NCBI RefSeq assembly: GCF_002865585.1
Contig: NZ_CP025581.1
Location: 2,356,001-2,420,000, forward strand
Origin: Nocardioides houyundeii
Lineage (GTDB): Bacteria; Actinomycetota; Actinomycetes; Propionibacteriales; Nocardioidaceae
Direction: 5' to 3'
DNA length: 64,000 nucleotides
In this document: positions 10,049 through 17,420 of the stretch, piece by piece
Position numbering within the stretch: the first letter of the stretch is position 1
Layout of the letters: the number at the start of each line of letters is the position of its first letter
Translations under genes and position numbers: made by a program
Notes under the pieces: model-generated
Told to the model about the DNA's origin: nothing
Seen by the model: only the letters and a program-made list of their open reading frames with translations
The model's database searches: none

Positions 10049-10136
10049 CCGTGGACTCAGGCGGTGACTTGTCGTCCGGCGCCCTGGTAGATGCCTAGAA
10101 CGATCCGGACTGCTGGACCGGGACGGGCCCGGAGGA

Positions 10137-10862
10137 TCACCAGGGAACCTCCCCGCCGTCGTCGAAGAAGCCGCCCCGGGGCCCGTCGTCCGCGAGCGTC
10201 GCGAGACGGACAGCGATGGCCGCGCCCTCTTCAGGTGTGCGGTCCGGCAGGTGCCCGGTGAAGTCGGTGGCGACGTAGCCCGGGCAACAGGCGTTGATGA
10301 TGATGTTCGTCCCCTCGAACCGACGGGCGTACTGCACGGTGAGGCTGTTGAGCAGGGTCTTGGAGGGCGCGTACGCCGCCAAGATCGGGCCGGTGTGGAG
10401 CGCGAGAGACCCCATGTTGCTCGACACGTTCACGATGCGCGGGGACGGCGCACGGGCGAGCAGGGGAAGCACGGCGTTCGTCACGCGCACCGCGCCCAGG
10501 ACGTTGGTGTCCAGGACAGTGCGCAGGACGTCGAGGTCGAGCGTCGTTGGATCCTGCGCACCGTGGTCGCTGCGGCCGGCCAGCCCGGCGTTGTTCACCA
10601 GTACGTCCAGCCGGCCCGTGCGCTGGGCGATGATGTCGGCGGCCTGCGCCGCGCTGGAGTCCGACGTGACGTCCAGGGCAACGCCGAACGCCTCGATGCC
10701 GGCAGCTTCGAGGCGCCCGACGGCCTCACCGCGCCGGGCACTGTCGCGCGCGCCTACGGCGACGACGAACCCGAGCGCACCCAGACCTGAGGCGATGGCG
10801 AAGCCGATGCCCTTGTTCGCCCCGGTCACCAGAGCGACCTGTGGCTCACGCTCTTGAGTCAT
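10137..10862 (-). CDS. SDR-family NAD(P)-dependent oxidoreductase
   Basis: A classical short-chain dehydrogenase of about 241 residues. The Rossmann motif TGANKGIG lies near residue 12, NNAG near residue 83, and the catalytic Ser/Tyr-x3-Lys set includes YAPSK. The substrate is not predictable; the nearest look is to carbonyl reductases of secondary metabolism or detoxification. ATG 10862 is chosen because GGGAGG stands seven bases upstream; the longer frame to 10994 has no signal. It is transcribed divergently from an XRE/MmyB-type regulator whose start lies 167 bp away, so that regulator is the likely controller. Confidence 0.88.
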   Translation of the reverse strand: MTQEREPQVALVTGANKGIGFAIASGLGALGFVVAVGARDSARRGEAVGRLEAAGIEAFGVALDVTSDSSAAQAADIIAQRTGRLDVLVNNAGLAGRSDHGAQDPTTLDLDVLRTVLDTNVLGAVRVTNAVLPLLARAPSPRIVNVSSNMGSLALHTGPILAAYAPSKTLLNSLTVQYARRFEGTNIIINACCPGYVATDFTGHLPDRTPEEGAAIAVRLATLADDGPRGGFFDDGGEVPW

Positions 10863-11029
10863 GACGTTTCCTCCCGGAGTCGAAGCATCGCCCGGTGGGC
10901 TGCTGACGTATCTGTTGAAGTGGGCATGGGAGAAGTGTGTGCAGCCTTGCTTCCTCGAAGAAGGACTGCGTCTTCCTAGGACGCAGCGACCCACCCAGGA
11001 TCTCCTGCACCGCGCCTACCCTTGGGTCC

Positions 11030-11959
11030 ATGGCCATGAATCGGGACCTGCAAGAGTTCCTTCGCTCCCGGCGGGGGCGCGTGCAACCGGCGGACGTGGG
11101 GGTCCCCGCCAGTGGCCAGCGTCGCGTTCCTGGGCTGCGTCGCGAGGAGGTTGCGATGCTGGCTGGCGTCAGCCCCGACTACTACGCCCGCCTCGAGCAG
11201 GGCCGGCATTTCCAACCCTCCGACCAGGTGCTCGACGCGATCGCCCGGGCGCTCCGGTTGACCGAGGTCGAGCGGCAACATCTCCACAACCTGGTCAGGT
11301 CCACGATCACCGCACGGGAGCCGGACCAGGTGCAGGTGCCGCCACTCGACGCGGGCATGCGGCTGGTCCTCGACAGCCTCCAGACCCCGGCGATCGTGGT
11401 TGATCTGCGGGGCGATGTGCAGGCCATGAACCGTTTGGGACGCGCGCTGTTCCCGGGACTCGAGCCGGTCCCGTCGCCGTCGGCCAGCCACCCGCGCTGG
11501 CTCTTCCTGGACCCGGCGTCGCGCGAGCTGCTCGTCGAGTGGGAGATGGTGGCCCGACTGAGCGTCGGGGTACTTCGCCAGGCAGCCGGCCGATATCCGC
11601 GGGACAAGCAGTTGCATGCGCTGGTCGGCGAGCTGTCCGTGGCCAGCTCGGAGTTCCGCACCTGGTGGGCCGAGCACGACGTGGACACGCGCTGCCGCGG
11701 GCCCAAGCGCTTCCACCATCCCATCGTCGGCGACATCGTCACGTGGGTCGAGGCGTTGCAGATCGGCGAGGGCCAGAGCTGGCTCTACGCCTACGCCGTC
11801 GAGCCCGGCTCCCCCTCCGCCGACGCTCTCGACCTCCTCGGCACATGGGCCGCGACGGACGCCGGCGAGACGACTCAGCGAGTCACAGATCGCGACGAGT
11901 CCAGCTCCGCGACGTCTGTCACGTCGGCCGTACGGGCGGTAGCCGACACCCGCCGATGA
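11030..11959 (+). CDS. Helix-turn-helix regulator with MmyB-like ligand-binding domain
   Basis: The N-terminal XRE helix-turn-helix (about residues 5-75) carries RRVPGLRREEVAMLAGVSPDYYARLEQGR, the hallmark of the actinobacterial MmyB-like family. The C-terminal part (about 100-275) is the matching ligand-binding domain, proposed in this family to bind fatty-acid-like ligands. The start at ATG 11030 (or 11036) gives the family N-terminus; the frame upstream is not protein-like. In actinobacteria such regulators are very often divergent from one SDR gene, as here. It probably represses the SDR gene and itself from the shared 167-bp region. Confidence 0.87.
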   Translation: MAMNRDLQEFLRSRRGRVQPADVGVPASGQRRVPGLRREEVAMLAGVSPDYYARLEQGRHFQPSDQVLDAIARALRLTEVERQHLHNLVRSTITAREPDQVQVPPLDAGMRLVLDSLQTPAIVVDLRGDVQAMNRLGRALFPGLEPVPSPSASHPRWLFLDPASRELLVEWEMVARLSVGVLRQAAGRYPRDKQLHALVGELSVASSEFRTWWAEHDVDTRCRGPKRFHHPIVGDIVTWVEALQIGEGQSWLYAYAVEPGSPSADALDLLGTWAATDAGETTQRVTDRDESSSATSVTSAVRAVADTRR

Positions 11960-12084
11960 CGCCCACGGCGGCCCACGCGAGTCCAATGACGGCACGTAAG
12001 CGTCCCAGTCCTGTGGGGCTCTCGGTCTGGTCCACCCGGCACATCCGCCGTTTGGCGTCGACGGGGCTGGGGTAGGGAGGGCCC

Positions 12085-13383
12085 ATGCGAATCTCCCAGA
12101 CGCGCCACCGTCCACCGTTGCGCCTCGGGTTCGCCGCCCTGGGCGCCCTCGCCCTCAGCGGGGCGGCCCTGGCCCCCCTGCCGTCGACCGCCCAGAGCCC
12201 ATCGGCGTACGCCGACCAGGCCCCGGCGCTCTTCTCGGCGGCGGCCCCGGTCTCGGCCCGGTCTGCCGGTCCGGCGGCGGTGGAGGGCCGCTCCCGCCTC
12301 GTCACGCTCGACCCCACGGCGCTCCCGGCCGCGGCGGGTCGGCGGGTCGGGCTGCCCCTGGCCGACGGTGCCGCCACGGCCCGGGTCGAGGCAGTCGACC
12401 ACGAGCCGACGTACACCGCTTGGCGGGGCACTCTCGAGGGAGTGCCGATGAGCTCGTTCACGGTCGTCCAGGTGGGTGACGTCTACCGCGGTTCCGTCAT
12501 CTCGCCCGAGGGGGTGCACACCCTCACCCACGCCGACGGGGGCAACTACTGGTTGACCGACGTCGCCGAGCGCAAGATGCCCGCGACCGACGACGCCCGT
12601 CCCGCGGACGGGGCAGACGCGCTCCTGGCTGAGCCCGCGGCGGACGCTGCCCGGCAGGCTGGCGGAAAGAAGCGCGGCAAGGTCAAGATCGGCGTGATGT
12701 TCGGCTACACCAAGGCCGCCAGACTCGCGGCCGGCGGGAAGGCCGGCATCAAGTCCGCGGCCGCGCTCGTGGTCTCCCAGACCAACGATGCCTTCGCCAA
12801 CTCCGGGCTGAAGGTCAAGATCAAGCTCCGGGGCGTGGTGAAGGCCAAGGGCAAGGAGAGCGCCAACCCCATCAAGGACGCCTTCCGCGTGAGTCGGGCG
12901 CGGGACGGTCGCTTCGACAACCTTCAGCGGGTGCGCCGACGCCACCACGCCGACATCGTGCACCTCTTCACCTCGGGCGACTCGATCGGCCTGTGCGGCG
13001 GCGGCTTGATTCCCTACACCCCCCGCAGCGCCAACCCGGCGGCCGGTGCGTCGGTCTCCACGATCCAGTGCCTGCCCTACCTGGTGGCGACCCACGAGAT
13101 CGGGCACAACCTCGGCGCCGACCACAACAAGTACCCCGGGGTCTCGCACGCGTCGAAGCTGCCCTACTCCTACGGCTTCGCCAACCCGGCCGGCAACTAC
13201 ATCTCCGTGATGTCGTACTACAACCCCTGCGAGGCCGCGGGGATCTACACCTGCGTGCGGGTGCCGTTCTTCTCCAGCCCGAAGAACACCTACTACGGCC
13301 AGCCGCTAGCGGACAGCAAGCGCAACAACAACACCAAGGTGATCAGGCTGACCGCACCGAAGGTGGCACGCTACGTGCGCTGA
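12085..13383 (+). CDS. Secreted reprolysin-like zinc metallopeptidase
   Basis: 432 residues with a signal peptide (about 1-37, ending near PSTAQS). A pro-region is followed by the catalytic domain from about residue 190 (KVKIGVMFGYTKAA). The zinc site HEIGHNLGADH puts the ligands at His337, His341 and His347 and the base at Glu338. The Met-turn is the SVMSYY segment near residue 373. This is the metzincin pattern HExxHxxGxxH/D of M12-like peptidases. Cysteine pairs flank the active site. GGGAGGG lies just before the start at 12085. The product should be exported and activated outside the cell. A strong terminator follows at 13388. Confidence 0.88.
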   Translation: MRISQTRHRPPLRLGFAALGALALSGAALAPLPSTAQSPSAYADQAPALFSAAAPVSARSAGPAAVEGRSRLVTLDPTALPAAAGRRVGLPLADGAATARVEAVDHEPTYTAWRGTLEGVPMSSFTVVQVGDVYRGSVISPEGVHTLTHADGGNYWLTDVAERKMPATDDARPADGADALLAEPAADAARQAGGKKRGKVKIGVMFGYTKAARLAAGGKAGIKSAAALVVSQTNDAFANSGLKVKIKLRGVVKAKGKESANPIKDAFRVSRARDGRFDNLQRVRRRHHADIVHLFTSGDSIGLCGGGLIPYTPRSANPAAGASVSTIQCLPYLVATHEIGHNLGADHNKYPGVSHASKLPYSYGFANPAGNYISVMSYYNPCEAAGIYTCVRVPFFSSPKNTYYGQPLADSKRNNNTKVIRLTAPKVARYVR

Positions 13384-13387
13384 CCAC

Positions 13388-13418
13388 GACGGGCCGAGGT
13401 GAGCGACCTCGGCCCGTC
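13388..13418. terminator. Terminator hairpin between convergent genes
   Basis: A perfect 13-bp stem (13388-13400 with 13406-13418, GACGGGCCGAGGT arm) and a five-base loop sit between the metallopeptidase stop and the convergent PPOX gene end. It can serve both directions. Confidence 0.8.
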
Positions 13419-13430
13419 CTCCCCCAGCCG

Positions 13431-13859
13431 CTACCGGCTGCCGTCGGGCTGGTCGTTGTTCTTCTGCGCCCCCCAGCCGTGGACGCGCTCGATCTCGATC
13501 AAGGCGCTCACTCGTGCGCGGTCACGCTGGGCGTAGGGCTCACCCGTGTAGTGCGCGGACAAGGCGTCGATGTCCGCGAGTCCCTCGTCGTCGTAGATCT
13601 CCACGACGCGACCGATGAGCGTGACGTGCGTGTACCACGAGGACTCGTCGAGGACCGTGAGCGAGACGCGGGGCTCCTTCCTGAGGTGGGCGAGCCGCTT
13701 GCGACCCTCGTCCATGTTGACGAGGATGCGATCCTCGCGCAGGAGGTACCAGGTAGCCGCCGAGACCGGCTGGCCGTCCGAGCGGACGGTCGCGATCACG
13801 GCTGGGTTGGCCTTCTGCAGCATCTGCCGGGCCTTGTCGGTCAGGGACGTGGGGGGCAT
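13431..13859 (-). CDS. PPOX-class F420-dependent oxidoreductase
   Basis: 142 residues with the split-barrel flavin/F420-binding fold of the pyridoxamine 5'-phosphate-oxidase superfamily. It shows the ANPAVIATVRSDGQPVSAATWY opening strands, the KRLAHLRKEPRVSLTV segment and a C-terminal HGWG. Such actinobacterial proteins mostly use F420 and are often labelled TIGR03618-type; the substrate is unknown. The gene is monocistronic, convergent with the metallopeptidase, and divided from it by a strong hairpin. Confidence 0.85.
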   Translation of the reverse strand: MPPTSLTDKARQMLQKANPAVIATVRSDGQPVSAATWYLLREDRILVNMDEGRKRLAHLRKEPRVSLTVLDESSWYTHVTLIGRVVEIYDDEGLADIDALSAHYTGEPYAQRDRARVSALIEIERVHGWGAQKNNDQPDGSR

Positions 13860-13982
13860 CTGAGTATCCGTTCGTCGAGGGAGTGGGCTGGTCGCGGGGT
13901 CGTCGGGCCCCGGGGGTGAGGTATGTACCCGGGACCGGGCAGGGACTACCGTCTTAAGGCCCGAGGCGGACGTGTCAGTCGG

Positions 13983-15032
13983 TCAGCCGACGGCCACGAC
14001 CTCTTCGAGCTCCTCCTCGACCGGATCCGGCGACGAGGTGGCCGCATGGGCGGCGTCCCGGCGGCGGCGCTCCGCCAGGCCGGAGGCACCCACGAGCATC
14101 GCGCCCGCCACGAGCCACAACGCCAGCGTGAGGATCTCGCGTCCTACACCCAGCTGCGGGAAGTAGACGAGGTTGCGCCCGATCTCGTTGAGCGCAGCAC
14201 CGTTCCAGAAGGAGTGCAGGACGCCGAAGAAGCCGGGCTGCAGCTCGGGAGCGTAGACGCCACCGGCCGAGGTGAAGTTCAGCATCACGAACAGACCGAC
14301 CATCGCCGGGGTGGTGAGCCGACCGAGGAACGGATGCAGACCGACGCCGAAGAGGACGATGCCGGCGGTGTAGAGCCAGGCCAGGAGCCCGATCTGGGCC
14401 ACGTGGCTCGGCAGCGCGCCGTAGACGGGTCCGGCCACGACGGTGACCAGGGCCGTGAGCACCGCCGAAGCGGCGATCGCCAGGGCAACGCGGACCCGGA
14501 TCCGCAGGCCCGCCCCCGCTGCCCCGATGGCGATGCCCGCCGCGTACGCGCCCACGGTCAGGCCGACGACGTAGAAGAACATGCTCTGCCCACTGGGATC
14601 GCCCTGGGCCGCGACGGGGACGACGTTCTCGGTCTGCAGCCGCACCCCCTCCTTCTCGGTGACGGCCTGGAAGACCGTGAGCACCGAGCTGGAGGTGGTC
14701 GCGGACGCGGCGTCGCTGTAGAGCAGGGTCGCGGTCTCGTCGCCCGGGACCAGCGCGGCCGCGATCTCACGGTGCTCGATCCGGTCGCGCGCGTCCTCGG
14801 CGTTGGCGACGGTACGCACGTCCAGGGCATCACCCACGCCCTCCTGCAGGGACTGGGCCAGGACCTGCGCCTCCGCGCTCGACCCGACCACGTCGACGCG
14901 TACGTCGTGCGGGCTCGGCTGGTGGAACCCACCCAGGTAGGCCAGGGCCATGCCGGTTCCCAGGAAGAGCGGGATCAGCAGATGGACGGCGACGTGCTTG
15001 AGCACGTGGCGCTCGTCGTGGGAGTCGAACAT
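13983..15032 (-). CDS. ABC-2/Pip-like (DUF3533-type) integral membrane protein
   Basis: About 349 residues. A first membrane helix (HLLIPLFLGTGMALAYLGGF, near residue 15-35) is followed by an exported loop of about 150 residues and then five or six further helices (from FFYVVGLTVGAYAAGIAIG on). The layout, one helix, a large loop and a helical bundle, matches YhgE/Pip and ABC-2-type permeases, which work in efflux or phage-receptor roles. The start at 15032 has AAAGG five bases upstream; ATG 15053 is an alternative. It is divergent from a marR gene, and its -10 box lies inside the palindrome at 15070. A MarR-controlled efflux function is the working inference. Confidence 0.75.
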   Translation of the reverse strand: MFDSHDERHVLKHVAVHLLIPLFLGTGMALAYLGGFHQPSPHDVRVDVVGSSAEAQVLAQSLQEGVGDALDVRTVANAEDARDRIEHREIAAALVPGDETATLLYSDAASATTSSSVLTVFQAVTEKEGVRLQTENVVPVAAQGDPSGQSMFFYVVGLTVGAYAAGIAIGAAGAGLRIRVRVALAIAASAVLTALVTVVAGPVYGALPSHVAQIGLLAWLYTAGIVLFGVGLHPFLGRLTTPAMVGLFVMLNFTSAGGVYAPELQPGFFGVLHSFWNGAALNEIGRNLVYFPQLGVGREILTLALWLVAGAMLVGASGLAERRRRDAAHAATSSPDPVEEELEEVVAVG

Positions 15033-15069
15033 CAGGACCTTTCGAGGTTGCATAGTGAAACTCTGTGTT

Positions 15070-15084
15070 GTTGTAGAGTACAAC
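15070..15084. promoter_or_regulatory. Palindromic operator overlapping both divergent -10 boxes
   Basis: GTTGTA-GAG-TACAAC is a perfect 6-bp inverted repeat with a 3-bp spacer. On the plus strand it contains TAGAGT (15074-15079), seven bases before the marR ATG at 15087. On the minus strand it contains TACTCT, 21 bases before ATG 15053. One bound MarR dimer would cover both promoters. The operator role is inferred from position and symmetry. Confidence 0.75.
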
Positions 15085-15086
15085 GC

Positions 15087-15545
15087 ATGGCTGCAGAAGC
15101 GAATTCCGATGCGACCCAGGTCAACGAAGATCTGCTCGACCAGCTGTCCCTGTACGGACGCCGGGCCAGGGGTGCGGTCGAGCGGGTCGCCCCCGAGCTG
15201 TCGTTCGCGGAGTACAGCCTGCTCGGGTACGTCCGGACCACGGACGGGGCGCGCGCCCACGACCTGGCACAGGTCTTCGGCCTCGACAAGTCGACGGTGA
15301 GCCGCCAGCTCGCTGGGCTGACGCGACGCGGTCTGGTCGAGCGCGACGAGACTCGATGCCTACGAGTCACCCCGGAAGGCGAGCGACTGCTGCGTTCCGC
15401 CCGGGCAGCACTCCTGGACCTGCTCGGTGAACGGGTGACCGACTGGACGCTCGAGGAACGACGGACTCTGGCCGACCTGATGCGGCGGTACAACACCGCC
15501 GACGCCAAGCACGACGCCGAGGCCATCGGTCGCACGATCAGCTAG
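15087..15545 (+). CDS. MarR-family transcriptional regulator
   Basis: 152 residues with a winged helix-turn-helix. The recognition part reads AHDLAQVFGLDKSTVSRQLAGLTRRGLVERDE (about residues 57-90), followed by the wing and helices for dimerisation (SARAALLDLLGERV). The ATG at 15087 lies seven bases after a TAGAGT -10 box, so the mRNA is probably leaderless. The longer frame reaching back to 13923 is an artefact running antisense to the membrane-protein gene. It probably represses itself and the divergent membrane protein through the shared palindrome. Confidence 0.88.
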   Translation: MAAEANSDATQVNEDLLDQLSLYGRRARGAVERVAPELSFAEYSLLGYVRTTDGARAHDLAQVFGLDKSTVSRQLAGLTRRGLVERDETRCLRVTPEGERLLRSARAALLDLLGERVTDWTLEERRTLADLMRRYNTADAKHDAEAIGRTIS

Positions 15546-15627
15546 GGGGATGCTCGCACGGGCCGATCGGGGTCGACGGTCCCGCCACCACCCCGCGCGT
15601 GCCCGGCGTCGGCGCCACCTTGAACCC

Positions 15628-17151
15628 TCAGCTCAGCTCGCCGCTGAGTCGTTCGTGCCGTTCGGCACTGGCCTCGTCGAGGCCCACGATGCGCACCGAC
15701 TTGCCCTTGCGCTCGTACTTGGTGGTGATCGCATCCAGGGCAGCGACCGTGGAGGCGTCCCAGATGTGGGACCGGCTGAGGTCGATCACCACGCGCTCGG
15801 GATCGCTGACGTAGTCGAACTGCTCGTAGAGGTCGTTGCTGGAGGCGAAGAACAGCGCGCCGGTCACGGTGTAGACCGCAGTGGGGGTGCCGTCCTCGTC
15901 CTGGACGAGCTCGCGTCGGGTCTCGGTCACGTGCGCCACCCGACGCGCGAACAGGGTCACGGCCACCAGCACGCCCACCCCCACGCCGATGGCGAGGTTG
16001 TGGGTGAGGACGGTGACCACCACGGTCGCGAGCATCACCGTGGTCTCGGACTTCGGCATCCGGGCCAAGGTGGCGGGACGGATGCTGTGCCAGTCGAAGG
16101 TCGCCACCGAGACCATCACCATGACGGCGACCAGCGCCGCCATGGGGATCACCGCCACGGCGTCCCCGAACCCGACGACGAGGACGAGCAGGAAGACCCC
16201 GGCCAGGAAGGTGGAGATCCGGGTCCGGGCACCTGATGCCTTCACGTTGATCATCGTCTGGCCGATCATGGCGCACCCGCCCATGCCGCCGAAGAAGCCG
16301 GTGATCACGTTCGAGACGCCCTGCCCCATGGCCTCCCGGGTCTTGTTGGACCCGGTATCGGTGATGTCGTCGACCAGCTTGGCCGTCAGCAGCGACTCCA
16401 GCAGCCCCACCAGGGCCATCGCCAGCGCGTACGGGGCGATGATCTCCAAGGTGGTCAGGTTCCACGGCACGTCCGGCAGCAACAGCGACGGAAGGCTCTG
16501 GGGCAGCTCCCCCTCGTCTCCGACCGTCGGCACGTCCAGCCCCCCGAGGACGGTGAACACCGTCAGGACCACGATCGCCACCAGCGGCGCGGGCACAACC
16601 TTGGTGATCCTGGGCAGCGCGACGATGACGGCGATGGCCGCGACGGTCAGCGGATAGACCAGCCAGGGCACGTCGACCAGGTACGGGACCTGGGCGACGA
16701 CGACCAGGATCGCCAGGGCGTTGACGAACCCGACCATCACCGAGCGTGGGACGAACCGCATCAACCGGGCCACCCCGGCGAGGCCGAGCGCGACCTGGAG
16801 GATCCCCGCCAGGATCACCGTGGCGATGAGGTAGTCCAGACCGTGTTCGCGGACGACGGGCGCGATCACCAGGGCAACGGCGCCGGTGGCGGCCGAGATC
16901 ATCGCGGGCCGACCGCCGAGGAAGGCGATGGAGACCGCCATCGTGAACGAGGCGAACAGACCCACGCGCGGGTCGACCCCGGCGATGATCGAGAACGAGA
17001 TCGACTCGGGGATCAGGGCCAGCGCCACCACGAGGCCGCCGAGGACCTCGGTGCGCAGCAGCCGGGGTGAGCGCAGAGCAGCACGGACGGTGGGTTCGGT
17101 GCTGAGCGCGGAATCCTGGACGGCTGCACGTGGCAGGGCAGGTGTGCTCAA
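15628..17151 (-). CDS. SulP-family inorganic anion transporter with STAS domain
   Basis: About 507 residues from a TTG start at 17151 (AAGGAG nine bases upstream); a GTG at 17238 would give 536. The transport domain shows [44 protein letters not shown] and the [19 protein letters not shown] segment, with 10-14 membrane helices. A C-terminal STAS domain (about the last 90 residues, [19 protein letters not shown]) faces the cytoplasm. Members carry sulfate, bicarbonate or other anions, mostly as proton or sodium symporters; the ion here is unknown. It is convergent with marR. Confidence 0.9.
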   Translation of the reverse strand: MSTPALPRAAVQDSALSTEPTVRAALRSPRLLRTEVLGGLVVALALIPESISFSIIAGVDPRVGLFASFTMAVSIAFLGGRPAMISAATGAVALVIAPVVREHGLDYLIATVILAGILQVALGLAGVARLMRFVPRSVMVGFVNALAILVVVAQVPYLVDVPWLVYPLTVAAIAVIVALPRITKVVPAPLVAIVVLTVFTVLGGLDVPTVGDEGELPQSLPSLLLPDVPWNLTTLEIIAPYALAMALVGLLESLLTAKLVDDITDTGSNKTREAMGQGVSNVITGFFGGMGGCAMIGQTMINVKASGARTRISTFLAGVFLLVLVVGFGDAVAVIPMAALVAVMVMVSVATFDWHSIRPATLARMPKSETTVMLATVVVTVLTHNLAIGVGVGVLVAVTLFARRVAHVTETRRELVQDEDGTPTAVYTVTGALFFASSNDLYEQFDYVSDPERVVIDLSRSHIWDASTVAALDAITTKYERKGKSVRIVGLDEASAERHERLSGELS

Positions 17152-17252
17152 GACGCGGGGCTCCTTCAGGCTTGCGGGCGGCTCCCGGCAACGAGGTCCG
17201 GATCCAGGGTACTGACCTGGCCGGAGGCAGCTCCGCACCCGCCCTGGCGGAC

Positions 17253-17420
17253 CTACCCGGGATCCGCCCAGCCCAGGATCGTCCGGGCGGCCAGGAAGGC
17301 TACCGCCGCGCCCGGCACGGCCTGGAACTGCTCGTAGAGCACCAGCAGGATCACAGTGCCGGCCCCGGCGACCGTGAGCAGCAGGGTCGCGGAGTCCACC
17401 GGTGCCTGCTCAGGCTCCAC
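17253..17420 (-). CDS. Candidate small hydrophobic protein, 48-56 residues
   Basis: An open frame on the minus strand overlaps the stop of the FAD-TPR fusion gene by about 11 bp. It can start at GTG 17420 (56 residues) or GTG 17399 (48 residues) and stops at 17253. Third codon positions are nearly all G or C, as in real genes of this genome. The protein has one membrane helix (SATLLLTVAGAGTVILLVLY) followed by an amphipathic FQAVPGAAVAFLAARTILGW. No family is recognised. The overlap suggests translational coupling to the fusion gene. The Shine-Dalgarno sequence is weak, so the call rests on codon pattern and position. Confidence 0.45.
   Translation of the reverse strand: MEPEQAPVDSATLLLTVAGAGTVILLVLYEQFQAVPGAAVAFLAARTILGWADPG

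Noticed and set aside
13923..15086. Extension of the marR frame upstream to 13923
   Set aside because: The extra 388 codons lie antisense to the membrane-protein gene; the ATG at 15087 has its own -10 box and gives the normal MarR length.
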